Below, one piece after another: positions 54,855 through 64,000 of a stretch of 64,000 nucleotides of DNA. The translations under genes were made by a program, and so were the position numbers. Within the stretch, counting starts at the first letter, position 1. Every line of letters begins with the position of its first letter. The DNA is from Lacimicrobium sp. SS2-24. GTDB lineage: Bacteria; Pseudomonadota; Gammaproteobacteria; Enterobacterales; Alteromonadaceae. A model generated the notes under the pieces. It worked only from the letters and a program-made list of their open reading frames with translations, had not been told where the DNA came from and ran no database searches. The stretch lies in the NCBI RefSeq assembly GCF_002201535.1, contig NZ_NIWW01000005.1:210197-274196 (forward strand). Direction: 5' to 3'.

Positions 54855-56498
54855 ATGGGATATAAAGGCTTTTTACTGATACTGCTGGCGATGATCGGTT
54901 TTCCGGGACTGGCGGCACCTACGGTAATTCACAATGTGAAGGGGTACCATGTTCTACCCGAACAAGGGGTGCAAGCCTTTTCAGTATTGGTATTTGAGCA
55001 GGGCAAAGTAGTGGCCACCGGTGATCAGTCGCTGGTGGCGCGCTATCCCCAGGCAACACAACTCGATGGCCAGGGCCGCACATTGTTGCCCGGTCTGATT
55101 GATGCTCATGGTCATATACTGGAACTGGGAGAGGCTCTGCTGCGGGTAGATGTACGTGACAGTAACAGCCCGCAGCAGGCCGCCGAGCAAGTCGCCGCGT
55201 TTGCATCAGCCCATCCGCATCAGCAATGGATCACCGGGCATGGTTGGAATCAGGTACTGTGGCCAGGAAAAGCCTATCCTCAGGCAGCAATACTGGATGC
55301 CAGTATCCGTGACAAGCCGGTCTACCTGACCCGGGTTGATGTGCATGCCGCCTGGGTAAACAGTAAAGCCCTGGAAATGGCGGGGATTGACAAAACAACC
55401 CCAGATCCCGATGGCGGGCAGATTCTGCGTGATGCGCAGGGGAATCCCACCGGGGTGCTGATTGATAACGCCATGCAACTGGTGAGTCAGCACTTACCCA
55501 AACAAACCGAGCAGAGTCTCGACCTTGCACTGACCACCGCGTCACAGCATCTGCTGTCGCTGGGGATCACCAGTGTGCATGATGCCGGTATCTCACAGCA
55601 ACAGGCGGCCTTTTATCGCGCAAAAGCCGAAGATAACGCCTTGTCGCTGCGCATTTATGCCATGCTTGCGGCATCCGACCCGGCGCTGGAGGAGATGCTC
55701 AGGCAAGGGCCCTATTATGATGAACAGGACATGCTGGTGATCCGCTCGGTAAAAGGTTTTGGCGATGGCGCGCTGGGCAGTCGCGGTGCGGCGCTACTGG
55801 AGCCATATCATGACCAGCCCGATCATCACGGGCTGATGGTGACTCCAAAGGCACAACTGCCCGACCTGTTTGAGCGGGTGCTCGGTCATGGCTTTCAGTT
55901 AAATTTTCATGCCATTGGCGATAAAGCCAACCGTCTGGCTCTGGATAACTTCGCGCGCGCCTATGACAAGGTGGGCGGAGAGACCCTGCGACATCGTATT
56001 GAGCACGCGCAGGTGGTCAGTCTGGCCGACATCCCCCGTTTTAAAGATCTCGGTATCATCGCCTCTATGCAACCGGTGCATGCCACCAGTGATATGAATA
56101 TGGCTGAAGACAGAATCGGTGCGCAGCGGCTCAAAGGCGCGTATGCCTGGCAACGCTTCTTAGCTCAGGGAACCGTGTTAGCGGCAGGCTCTGACTTTCC
56201 GGTAGAGCTGGCCAATCCCTTTCACGGATTACATGCTGCCATTACCCGGCAGAATCACAAGGGAGAGCCTCTGGATGGGTGGCTGCCTGACCAGCGCATG
56301 AGCAAAGCTCAGGCATTGCGTGCATTTACACTGGATGCAGCGTATGCCGCCCATCAGGAAGACGAACTGGGTAATCTGCAAACGGGAAAATGGGCGGACT
56401 TTATTCTGGTGGATCGGGATATTTTCACTATTCCGGAGAATGAAATTTGGCAAGCCAGCGCCGTGCAGACCTGGGTGGCGGGCGAACGGGTCCACTGA
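54855..56498 (+). CDS. YtcJ-like exported amidohydrolase
   Basis: Metal-dependent hydrolase of amidohydrolase family 3, 547 aa. I start at the ATG 54855, since a signal peptide (MGYKGFLLILLAMIGFPGLAA) follows and AGGA precedes it; the frame stays open 62 codons into the upstream receptor gene, but that part is only overlap. Metal motifs: DAHGH, NFHAIGD, RIEHAQ and GSDFPVE. The family hydrolyses cyclic amides, N-acyl amino acids and similar compounds; substrate unknown. It lies 76 bases after the PAS receptor gene, same strand. Confidence 0.87.
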   Translation: MGYKGFLLILLAMIGFPGLAAPTVIHNVKGYHVLPEQGVQAFSVLVFEQGKVVATGDQSLVARYPQATQLDGQGRTLLPGLIDAHGHILELGEALLRVDVRDSNSPQQAAEQVAAFASAHPHQQWITGHGWNQVLWPGKAYPQAAILDASIRDKPVYLTRVDVHAAWVNSKALEMAGIDKTTPDPDGGQILRDAQGNPTGVLIDNAMQLVSQHLPKQTEQSLDLALTTASQHLLSLGITSVHDAGISQQQAAFYRAKAEDNALSLRIYAMLAASDPALEEMLRQGPYYDEQDMLVIRSVKGFGDGALGSRGAALLEPYHDQPDHHGLMVTPKAQLPDLFERVLGHGFQLNFHAIGDKANRLALDNFARAYDKVGGETLRHRIEHAQVVSLADIPRFKDLGIIASMQPVHATSDMNMAEDRIGAQRLKGAYAWQRFLAQGTVLAAGSDFPVELANPFHGLHAAITRQNHKGEPLDGWLPDQRMSKAQALRAFTLDAAYAAHQEDELGNLQTGKWADFILVDRDIFTIPENEIWQASAVQTWVAGERVH

Positions 56499-56565
56499 GA
56501 TGACAGCATAGCGTATGACCTGACGTTTATGGACAAATCGCGAAGTTAATCAGTTCATTACTAAA

Positions 56566-56592
56566 TTGACGGAATATTAAACAGCCTATACT
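56566..56592 (+). promoter_or_regulatory. Possible promoter of the propeller kinase gene
   Basis: TTGACG (56566-56571) and TATACT (56587-56592) are separated by 15 bases, somewhat short. They lie about 40-65 bases upstream of the ATG at 56630. Confidence 0.4.
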
Positions 56593-56629
56593 CTGAACAG
56601 GTGTGTCTTATTTGAGAAGTTGACGTTCA

Positions 56630-59600
56630 ATGCCTGTTTCAGTGGGGTTGGTAAGGCAGTTCACCGGATTATGCAAAGCCGCGTTACCCCTGTTGTGGTT
56701 ATTCAGTGCCGCGTCCCGTGCGGCATTTCCTCCCGTTAACATCCAGTTTGAAAATGTCGGTAATCCACAGCAAATTCCCGACAATGTGGTCACGGCTCTG
56801 GCGCAGGACAGCACCGGCTACTTATGGATCGGCACCGCAGCGGGACTGGTCCGTTATGATGGTTACCGCTTTAAGCTGTTTTCTCACGATGATCAGGACC
56901 CCTACAGCTTAGCGGGCAATTTCGTGCAGTCGATTCATACCCTCGATAATGGGCAACTGTGGGTGTCCGGTGAGCCTGGCGGCGTATCATTTTACGACCC
57001 CCGGCAGGAGCGCTTTGAGCAACTGTTTGACCATCAGACCTTATTGGAGAATTCACCCTTGTCGAGCGTTTCCGTGGTTCACATCGGGCCCCGGGGTGAC
57101 ATCTGGCTGGCTACGCCTGGCGGGGTGTTCAGGGTCAATCCGGACCGCGAGATTGAAAAGCACTACCAAAAAGACCATGGCTTATCACATAACAGCATCC
57201 GTGCCATTTTCAGCGACAGCAAGGGTAATCTGTGGGTGGGCAGCCGCGGCGGACTAAACCGATATGACTGGGCTGAGGATCGTTTTGTGGCTATACATTC
57301 CTCTTCATCCGAGCCTTTATCCAATCAGCTGGTCCGTAGTCTGTTTGAGTCACAGGATGGGCGTTTGTGGATCGGCACCGACAATGACGGGGTGTGGATC
57401 CTGGATGTGCAGACACAACAGCTGACCCCGGCTCTTAGCGGCATACCCAAAAAACTGATGAGCGGCCCGGTCTACGAAATTGCGCAGCCCAATGAGGATG
57501 AACTTTGGCTGGCGCGCTTTGGTGGTATCGACCGGGTCGATGCCCATAGTGGTGCATGGCTGTCACGCATCTACCATGATCCTTCCAATAGCTTCAGTTT
57601 GTCCAACAACGACATTCGCACCTTACTCAAGGATCGTGCGGGCCAGATGTGGGCAGGTGGTTATGGCAGTGGTCTGCAGCATTCGTTAGGAAAGCTCCAT
57701 GGGCTGGGCACCCTGCGTTTCAGTATGCAGGATGACAATGCGCTGAGCGCGCCTAACGTCAGCAGTGTGCTGGAGCGGCGAAACGGTCAAATCTGGATCG
57801 GCACCCGCGGTGAAGGCGTTGATATATATGAGCGTCACAAGGGGGTCGTGGACGGACATTACCCTCAGCCGGATGTTTCGGGAAAATTGCAGGCAGGCTG
57901 GATAGCCACGATGGCAGAAACCCCGAATGAAGATGTCTGGCTGGGGGTTAATCCCGGTCTGCTGTATCGCTATGACAACCATACCGGCCAGTTTCAGCGT
58001 TACGATGAAGCATCCGGCTTTGATAACGCCAACGTGCGGGCGCTGCACATATCATCCCGCGGCGACGTGTGGATTGGCACGAATCGTGGTCTGCGCTACT
58101 GGGATAGCCAGACGGATCGAATACACACCCTTACCATGGCCAATGGTGAGCCGATGCTCGATGGCATTAATGCCCTCTACGAGGATGAGTCTGGCCGTCT
58201 GCTGGTTGCCACGGGGGCCACAGGGTTATACAGCCTGACGCCATCAGATACAGGTCTCAGGACCATTGAGGGGCAAACAGAACAGGGCCGCGATCTGCGC
58301 ACGGTGAGCATTGTTGGCATGCTAAAGGACAGTCAGCAACGTTTATGGATAGATACGCCTGCGGGGCTGTATCAGGTGCACAACTGGCAGGGCGCACAGG
58401 TTACTCTGACCAATGTCAGTCGTCGGGCTGGCTTTGGTGACCGGCCCATGGGTGCCAATTTGCAGGAAGATCATCAGGGACGTATCTGGACGCCGTCATT
58501 TATCTATCATCCGGATACCGGCAAAATGCAGCCCCTTCACCGGGCAGATGGCATTGATATTGGCACAAGCTGGTTCCGCGCCCATGGCCAGACTCATGAT
58601 GGCATCCTCATGTATGGGGGCAGCAAGGGGCTGCTGTTCATCGACCCTGCAGCCTTTAGCCCATGGCAATACCAGCCTCCCCTGGTGGCCTCCGATCTGA
58701 GAATAAATGGCCGCGCCGCGAACGCCGGTGATCTTGAACAATCGGGTCTTACCCTGACATCGCAAAAGCAGAGTTTCAGTATCGAGTTTGCGGCACTGGA
58801 TCTGTCGGCGCCCGAACGCAATCTGTACCGCTATAAGTTGCAGGGTTTTGATAAAAACTGGATAGAAACTGATGCCACCCGCCGCCAGGCCAGTTACAGC
58901 AACCTCTGGCCCGGCCATTATACGCTGCTGGTGGAGGGCACCAATCGCAATGGTCAATGGAGTGACAAGCAACTGAGTATTCCGGTGCGGATTAAACCCG
59001 CCTACTGGCAAACACCCTGGTTTATGGCGTTGGTGGGACTGGCCGTGTTGCTGGCCGTGTTTGCGATTATCGGGCTGCGGACGCGTATGATCACCGCACG
59101 GGCCCGGGCACTGGAGGCATTGGTGGATGAGCGTACGAAGGAACTGCAGCAGACCCAAAAAGACATGATTGAACAAGAAAAAATGGCGTCATTGGGTGGG
59201 CTGGTGGCCGGTGTCGCCCATGAGATCAATACGCCCATGGGCATCGCCTTAACGGCGGCCTCAGGGCTGAATGAATTTACCCACAAGCTCATGCATAAAC
59301 TGGATGCCAACCAACTCAGTCGCAAAGATCTCAGTCAGTATGCTGAACAGGTCAAGGAGTCCAACAGGCTGATCCTGACCAGTCTGGAAAGGGCTCGGGT
59401 GCTGGTTTCCAGTTTTAAACAGGTGGCGGTGGATCAGACCAGTGAGCAGCGGCGAACCTTTGATCTGAAAGACTTTCTTGAGGATCTGCAGCATTCCATG
59501 CACCCGGTCTACAAACAGCATCATCAGCTTCACCTAGACTGCCCCTCGGGCATTGAACTGGATACCTACCCTGGTGCCCTGTTTCAGGTGCTGAGCAACC

Positions 59601-59914
59601 TGATCAACAATTCTGTGGTACACGGCTTCCGTGAGGGAGAAAACGGTGAGATGCGTATCGAGGCCACTCAGGAAGAGAATGACGTGGTGCTGGTGTATAC
59701 CGATAACGGTAAAGGCATGGACAATGAGGTACTGAAAAAGGCGTTTGATCCTTTCTTTACCACCAGGCGGGGACACGGGGGATCAGGGCTGGGCCTGCAC
59801 CTGGTATATAACTTTGTCACACAGCTTCTGGGTGGTGTTATCAACCTGCACAGTAAGCCGGGGCAGGGTATTCGCTGTGTTATCCGTATTCCCGGGGTGG
59901 CGCCGCTCAAATAA
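56630..59914 (+). CDS. Beta-propeller sensor histidine kinase (Reg_prop/Y_Y_Y type)
   Basis: Large sensor kinase, 1094 aa. The signal sequence is followed by about 14 Reg_prop repeats (~45-690; each has a WIGT/LWVG-type strand), expected to fold as two seven-bladed propellers in the periplasm, then a Y_Y_Y domain (~690-790). A membrane helix (~798-820) leads to a coiled coil, the dimerisation histidine H864 in VAGVAHEINTP, and an ATP-binding domain with NLINNSVVHGF, DNGKGMD and GGSGLGLHLV. Unlike the hybrid one-component kinases of Bacteroides it lacks receiver and AraC domains. No response regulator is adjacent. It converges on a TonB receptor gene; propeller kinases of this kind often sense polysaccharide fragments. 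Confidence 0.9.
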   Translation: MPVSVGLVRQFTGLCKAALPLLWLFSAASRAAFPPVNIQFENVGNPQQIPDNVVTALAQDSTGYLWIGTAAGLVRYDGYRFKLFSHDDQDPYSLAGNFVQSIHTLDNGQLWVSGEPGGVSFYDPRQERFEQLFDHQTLLENSPLSSVSVVHIGPRGDIWLATPGGVFRVNPDREIEKHYQKDHGLSHNSIRAIFSDSKGNLWVGSRGGLNRYDWAEDRFVAIHSSSSEPLSNQLVRSLFESQDGRLWIGTDNDGVWILDVQTQQLTPALSGIPKKLMSGPVYEIAQPNEDELWLARFGGIDRVDAHSGAWLSRIYHDPSNSFSLSNNDIRTLLKDRAGQMWAGGYGSGLQHSLGKLHGLGTLRFSMQDDNALSAPNVSSVLERRNGQIWIGTRGEGVDIYERHKGVVDGHYPQPDVSGKLQAGWIATMAETPNEDVWLGVNPGLLYRYDNHTGQFQRYDEASGFDNANVRALHISSRGDVWIGTNRGLRYWDSQTDRIHTLTMANGEPMLDGINALYEDESGRLLVATGATGLYSLTPSDTGLRTIEGQTEQGRDLRTVSIVGMLKDSQQRLWIDTPAGLYQVHNWQGAQVTLTNVSRRAGFGDRPMGANLQEDHQGRIWTPSFIYHPDTGKMQPLHRADGIDIGTSWFRAHGQTHDGILMYGGSKGLLFIDPAAFSPWQYQPPLVASDLRINGRAANAGDLEQSGLTLTSQKQSFSIEFAALDLSAPERNLYRYKLQGFDKNWIETDATRRQASYSNLWPGHYTLLVEGTNRNGQWSDKQLSIPVRIKPAYWQTPWFMALVGLAVLLAVFAIIGLRTRMITARARALEALVDERTKELQQTQKDMIEQEKMASLGGLVAGVAHEINTPMGIALTAASGLNEFTHKLMHKLDANQLSRKDLSQYAEQVKESNRLILTSLERARVLVSSFKQVAVDQTSEQRRTFDLKDFLEDLQHSMHPVYKQHHQLHLDCPSGIELDTYPGALFQVLSNLINNSVVHGFREGENGEMRIEATQEENDVVLVYTDNGKGMDNEVLKKAFDPFFTTRRGHGGSGLGLHLVYNFVTQLLGGVINLHSKPGQGIRCVIRIPGVAPLK

Positions 59915-59955
59915 GAAGTAAATAACGCTCAGGGTTACCGGCCAGTTACTGACAC

Positions 59956-59991
59956 AAAAAACGCCGCGGGCATAGAGCCGGCGGCGTTTTT
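59956..59991. terminator. Bidirectional terminator between kinase and TonB receptor
   Basis: ACGCCGC (59961-59967) pairs with GCGGCGT (59981-59987), flanked by A-run 59956-59961 and T-run 59987-59991, with an inner GGC/GCC extension. The symmetric A and T runs allow use from both converging genes. Confidence 0.85.
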
Positions 59992-60005
59992 CATTGCTTA
60001 GGCCA

Positions 60006-62723
60006 TCAGAATTTGGCGGCAACGCCAAAGAAAGCCCGTCTGCCATAGTTGTACTCAGACAACAGTGCCTTTTCACCGGATTCGGTTTTCACGAAGGCTT
60101 TCTGGTTTTCGTCAGTCAGATTGAGAACCTGCAGCATTACCGTGAAGTTGTCGTTAATGTCATAGCTGAAGTTCGCATCCCACTGACCATAGCTGTCAGT
60201 GTATCGATCGATATCCCTTGCCAGACCGGCAAAGTATTCGCTGCGATAGGTATAAGACAGACGTGCCAGTAAGCCGTTAGCTTCGTAGAAGCCGCTGACA
60301 TTAAAGGTGTCCTGAGAGTTATTGGGCAGTACTTCACCTTCTTCATCCATATCGGCATCCTGATAGGTGTAGTTAGCCAGGGCGCCATAGCCGTTACCAA
60401 AATCATGCTGAAGATTTACTTCAATGCCCTGATTGGTGCCGCCGCCGCCATTGACCGGCGTACGCAGGTCCATTTGAGTAATGTAATAGCCAACGTCTTC
60501 CTCATCCAGAACGTTTACGCTGTCATCTTCGGGCAGCAGGACGTTGGTCTCTACCATCTCTTCGGTGACATAAGATTTAATGTCTTTGAAGAAATAGGCC
60601 ACAGATAAAATAGACGCATCGGTGAAATAATACTCTGCGGAGATGTCGTACTGATCCGCTTCGGTGGGGTTGAGCCACGGATTGCCCTGTACGCCACCGG
60701 TGCGAGAATAGATTTTGCGCTGAGCGAGCAGATCATAATCCGGGCGCGAAATAACACTGGCCGCGGCAAAACGTAAAATGATGTCGTCGGCAAAGTCGTA
60801 GGTGACATTCAGGCTTGGCAGTACATCGGTGTAGTCGCGCTCAACCGTGACCGGCGACTGGGCATCGGCGAGTCTGTCGCCGGGGAACCAGCCGTCCGGC
60901 TTGAGAATGTCAAAGCCGACACTGGTCTGGTCGGTTTTGGCAATACGGACACCGACATTGCCTTTCCACTTACCGCGGTTGAAGTTGGCCTGTATATACG
61001 CACTGCTCACCTCTTCCTGGAGATCCAGTGCATAGGCAGGGTGCCAGTAGCTTCTTAGTAATCCTACCTCTTCGAACGCGGCATCGAGGTTGCCAAAGTC
61101 AAAGTTATACAGGTAGGGCTGCGTGCCCCCGCCCATAAAGTCGTCTACGGTGCCATTTGACCAGCCGCCCAGATTAATTGACTGCACACCAAAGCCGGGG
61201 TAGAGGCTCTCAAGATAGGCGGAGCCGCTGTATTCTTCGTTGTAGGAGAACCAGGGGTAGTGCTCATTGAGCTGCACTAACGAGGTTTTCTCATGGTCAC
61301 TGTAGCGCAGACCAATATCAATTGAGGTGATGAAGTCGCCATCCAGCACATAGTTCAGATCAGCCTGTGCATAGACTTCTTCCTGATCGTTGACGTAGTT
61401 TTTATCGGCAATGTAGACACCGACATAGTCCTCTGGCGTGGTTTGCGAGTCCAGTGTGAAGTCTATGTGTTTACCACTGAGATCGAAGGTGGCATTGGTT
61501 TGTGCCTCAAAATCCAGTGCGCGGATAGAAATCGCCCCCTCGGCTTTGGTGACCCCGGCCTGAGCGGTAAAGGTAAAGGCGTTAGCATTCCATTCGAATT
61601 TAAGATCATGGACGCGGGTTTTATAGGCGCCTTCTTCGCGGGTCGAGGTGTAACGTGACTCCAGGTAGTTACCATAATGGTGCCAGCGGGCATCGGGATT
61701 GAGGTCGGCGTCATTAGAGACCAGCGTACCACGGGTTAGAATACCGTTTTCGATGTCACCAGACAGATCGCCAAAGCTGTTTTCGCCCACCCAAACGCCG
61801 TTGGCGAATGAACGGTTTTCTTTGTCGGCTTCGGAGTAGAGGTTGTTAAAGGTCAGCATCTTATTGTCATCGAAGGCATATTGGATGCTACTGCTAAATG
61901 TGGTCAGCTCTTTGTCCGCTTCAAAGCGTGAAGCATCGATGCTTCTGGGGCTGTAATAGGTCATGCCGTCAACACTGTCGAGATAATTAAACCCGCCTGC
62001 ACGCAGGCCATCCCGCTGGGTCGTGGTCTCTTTGAGCACGCCGCCAATATTAAAGCCGAAGTCTTCACTGGCGTTTTTCCAGCTGTAAAAACCAGACAGA
62101 ATCGGGCTGTGGTCGCCGGTTGTTTCCTGATAGGCGCTGCGCAGTGAGAACGCCGAGGAATGGGCGTCGTCATCAAAGGGGCGGCGGGTCTTTACGATCA
62201 CCGTACCACCCAGTGAGCCTTCCTGCACTTTGGCCTTGGCTGACTTGTGCACTTCAAGCGTGTCAATCAGCTCAGTGGGCAATAAGGAATAATTGAAGCC
62301 GCGAGAGGCCGTCACGATAGAGGCTGATGCGGTGGCAGAGGCCACATTCTGACCGTTGAGCAGCGTCAGGTTGAGGTGTGGGGCAGTGCCACGGATGCTG
62401 ACCCTGTCACTTTCCCCTTCAGAGCGCTGAACCTGCACACCGGCGATGCGTTGCAGGGCATCGGCGACCGTCTGGTCCGGGAACTTGCCAATATCTTCAG
62501 CAGAAACGGCGTCCACAATGGTGTCAGAGAAACGTTTGATGTTAAGGCTTTTTTGCACTGAGGCGCGATAACCTTTGATCTGAACGACTTCAACATCGGC
62601 TTTCTCTTTCTGCTCAGTATCCTTCTCTGTTTCCTGACCCAGCGCCGCGGCGTGTATGCCGTAGCCCATCAACAGTGCCAGTTGAACCGCTCGGGTAATC
62701 TTCGTTTTCTGCTTAGCTATCAT
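60006..62723 (-). CDS. TonB-dependent receptor, Xanthomonas/Caulobacter carbohydrate type
   Basis: Outer-membrane transporter, 905 aa. Signal peptide at ~1-30; TonB-box VEVVQIKGYRAS; plug with DAVSAEDIGKFPDQTVADAL and VSIRGTAPHLNLTLLNGQ, a hallmark of the TonB-Xanth-Caul group, many of which take up oligosaccharides such as maltodextrins (e.g. Caulobacter MalA). The barrel ends in GVAAKF. The ATG follows AGGAG with 7 bases between. It converges on the propeller kinase and lies 418 bases after a LysR gene with a candidate binding site in between. The ligand is unknown. Confidence 0.93.
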   Translation of the reverse strand: MIAKQKTKITRAVQLALLMGYGIHAAALGQETEKDTEQKEKADVEVVQIKGYRASVQKSLNIKRFSDTIVDAVSAEDIGKFPDQTVADALQRIAGVQVQRSEGESDRVSIRGTAPHLNLTLLNGQNVASATASASIVTASRGFNYSLLPTELIDTLEVHKSAKAKVQEGSLGGTVIVKTRRPFDDDAHSSAFSLRSAYQETTGDHSPILSGFYSWKNASEDFGFNIGGVLKETTTQRDGLRAGGFNYLDSVDGMTYYSPRSIDASRFEADKELTTFSSSIQYAFDDNKMLTFNNLYSEADKENRSFANGVWVGENSFGDLSGDIENGILTRGTLVSNDADLNPDARWHHYGNYLESRYTSTREEGAYKTRVHDLKFEWNANAFTFTAQAGVTKAEGAISIRALDFEAQTNATFDLSGKHIDFTLDSQTTPEDYVGVYIADKNYVNDQEEVYAQADLNYVLDGDFITSIDIGLRYSDHEKTSLVQLNEHYPWFSYNEEYSGSAYLESLYPGFGVQSINLGGWSNGTVDDFMGGGTQPYLYNFDFGNLDAAFEEVGLLRSYWHPAYALDLQEEVSSAYIQANFNRGKWKGNVGVRIAKTDQTSVGFDILKPDGWFPGDRLADAQSPVTVERDYTDVLPSLNVTYDFADDIILRFAAASVISRPDYDLLAQRKIYSRTGGVQGNPWLNPTEADQYDISAEYYFTDASILSVAYFFKDIKSYVTEEMVETNVLLPEDDSVNVLDEEDVGYYITQMDLRTPVNGGGGTNQGIEVNLQHDFGNGYGALANYTYQDADMDEEGEVLPNNSQDTFNVSGFYEANGLLARLSYTYRSEYFAGLARDIDRYTDSYGQWDANFSYDINDNFTVMLQVLNLTDENQKAFVKTESGEKALLSEYNYGRRAFFGVAAKF

Positions 62724-63141
62724 GCGAGGCTCCTGTGTTAACGCATGTCAAATTATTCGATAGTAATTTACAAAATAGAATACAATATTGCAACAATATG
62801 AATTTAGAATAAATAATTTATTAATATATTTCATTTTAGAATTTGTTAACGAAATATAAATTATGCTATCTCTCGAGTATAACGCATTGCTTTAAAGGGT
62901 TTTTATCTTGGTGTGGAGGGCGCTTTGGCAGGCTGTAATTCTGGTTTCTCGATGAAGATAGCGATCTTTAGTCTTCCCGCACCTCCGTTCATTTTCGGTT
63001 GAAGTATTCATAAATGGGGTTATTTAAGGAATAATGTGGTGGGTTTGGGTATGGCAGAAGATAATGCTGAACCCATACCGCTCCAGGCGCCTGATTTGAT
63101 ATCCGGGCGCCTCTGATTAGAGCGGCTAAATCCTGCTGCGG
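62724..63141 (-). promoter_or_regulatory. AT-rich promoter of the TonB receptor with a candidate LysR site
   Basis: The 418-base gap is strongly AT-rich up to about 62880 and has no gene. On the minus strand TTGCAA (62788-62793) and TAAATT (62765-62770) are 17 bases apart, a plausible -35/-10 pair 42 bases upstream of the ATG. Overlapping the -35 is a dyad ATATTG-CAA-CAATAT (62785-62799), which fits the T-N11-A form of LysR-type sites. Beyond 62880 I see nothing specific. Confidence 0.5.
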
Positions 63142-63987
63142 TCAGGCGAGTCTGGCGCGGATAAATTCCGCCAGCTTGCTGCTGGCCTGGGGATGTTGTT
63201 CAGACTGAATAAACAGGTTAATCCCCACCTTACCCAGATTCGGCAGGGCAGGGTGGCGCAATTCAATCAGTTCATCGGGCAGGGTGCTTTTGGCCAGTAC
63301 CGTAATACCCAGCCCTTCTTTCAGGGCGGCGGTAATGCCGCCGATATCGGCATTGGTATAGCTGACCCGCCAGCGCAGGCCAGCCTGTTGCAAACTATGG
63401 CGGGCGCGCTGGCGATAAATACAACCTTGTGGCGCAGCTACCAGTGCAATGTTGTCGGCGTTGAGCTGATAACCGGCCCGCGCCACCCATATCAGCTCAT
63501 CCTGAAGCAGGGTTTCCGGGCGGGGATCGCCGGGTTCATCATCCAGGGCCAGAATCAGATCGTATTCCTTACGCTGATCTTTACGCAGCAATGACTTACT
63601 CAAATCACAGCTCACTTCCAGCGTGACATCGGGATAGGCTTTGGAGAAATCGCCAATAATGCTCGGTAATACGCGGGTGGCAAATTCACTGGGCAACCCA
63701 AGACGCAATTGACCGGTAAGCTGTGATTGTTCAAACTCGCGCAGAATATCATCGTTGAGATTGAGCATTTGCCTGGCACGGCGATACAACAACAGACCGT
63801 CGGCGTTGATCTGTTTTTTCTGACCCTGACGATGAAACAGGCGTCGTCCTATTTGTTCTTCCAGCCGTTTAATTTGCAGGCTGATGGCCGGTTGCGAGCG
63901 GCCCAGGTATTCCCCTGCCTTGGCATAACCGCCCATGTCCACCACGGCCACCAGGGCGCGCAGGTTATCCAGAGAAAGTTGTTTCAT
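63142..63987 (-). CDS. LysR-family transcription regulator
   Basis: DNA-binding regulator, 281 aa, complete within the window (ATG at 63987). The winged helix-turn-helix is at ~1-60 (AKAGEYLGRSQPAISLQIKRLEEQIG), followed by the two-lobed effector domain. It is transcribed toward the TonB receptor gene in the same direction. The effector is not predictable; a short-chain or sugar-acid ligand would be ordinary for the family. Confidence 0.92.
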   Translation of the reverse strand: MKQLSLDNLRALVAVVDMGGYAKAGEYLGRSQPAISLQIKRLEEQIGRRLFHRQGQKKQINADGLLLYRRARQMLNLNDDILREFEQSQLTGQLRLGLPSEFATRVLPSIIGDFSKAYPDVTLEVSCDLSKSLLRKDQRKEYDLILALDDEPGDPRPETLLQDELIWVARAGYQLNADNIALVAAPQGCIYRQRARHSLQQAGLRWRVSYTNADIGGITAALKEGLGITVLAKSTLPDELIELRHPALPNLGKVGINLFIQSEQHPQASSKLAEFIRARLA

Positions 63988-64000
63988 GCTTTGATACTCA

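Overview
The window looks like chromosomal DNA of a marine or aquatic gammaproteobacterium, most likely in the Alteromonadales. Two blocks keep gene orders known from E. coli and its relatives: tolC / nudF-yqiB-cpdA-yqiA-parE, and mutH / rppH-ptsP-lgt-thyA. The TonB receptors, TSUP and CheC-type genes and alpha-glucan locus are of the Alteromonadales kind. This is inference from protein families and synteny; no rRNA or marker phylogeny is available. I saw no rRNA, tRNA, CRISPR array, transposase, integrase or phage gene.

Layout. 1-2241: divergent M14 and S66 peptidases (M14 cut by the left edge). 2337-3926: a CHASE4-GGDEF membrane protein. 3967-13987: an alpha-glucan (starch/maltodextrin) locus with three GH13 enzymes, one GH31 enzyme and an inner-membrane sugar transporter, in two apparent transcription units. 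Each unit is preceded by the same 12-bp core of an ATACGTAT-type palindrome. A LacI-family regulator at 17631-18653 is the local candidate to bind it. 14166-17523: DUF3718 protein, lactate permease, metallo-beta-lactamase-fold protein. 18873-27177: tolC and the divergent nudF-to-parE operon, followed by an unknown membrane-anchored protein and an MscS channel. 27178-27564: a gene-free stretch with a long inverted repeat and a terminator with no obvious gene. 27565-32378: NUDIX-like lipoprotein, divergent from an RND efflux pair. 32479-34013: mutH cluster on the minus strand. 34151-39516: rppH-ptsP-TSUP-lgt-thyA. 39519-41493: receiver-CheC protein overlapping a PAS-GGDEF cyclase. 41543-44646: dinB behind a perfect LexA box, an M17 aminopeptidase and a DUF1653 protein. 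44659-45642: methyltransferase.

The right third is sensory and uptake-related. A TonB receptor (45809-48697, minus) diverges from a LytS/LytTR two-component pair. Then come a second metallo-beta-lactamase-fold protein, a threonine-dehydratase-like enzyme, a cytoplasmic PAS chemoreceptor of BdlA-like layout, a YtcJ-like amidohydrolase, a 1094-residue beta-propeller sensor kinase, a second TonB receptor of the Xanthomonas/Caulobacter carbohydrate type, and a LysR regulator.

Working together: starch-derived oligosaccharides would be cut at the outer membrane by the lipoprotein GH13s and in the periplasm by the other GH13 and GH31, then imported by the MFS transporter. The outer-membrane receptor for this is not in the locus. 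I see no clearly new defence or mobile system. The best leads are regulatory sites, the 27.2-27.6 kb structured gap, the exported degenerate NUDIX protein, the CheC-receiver/cyclase pair and the propeller kinase next to a TonB receptor.
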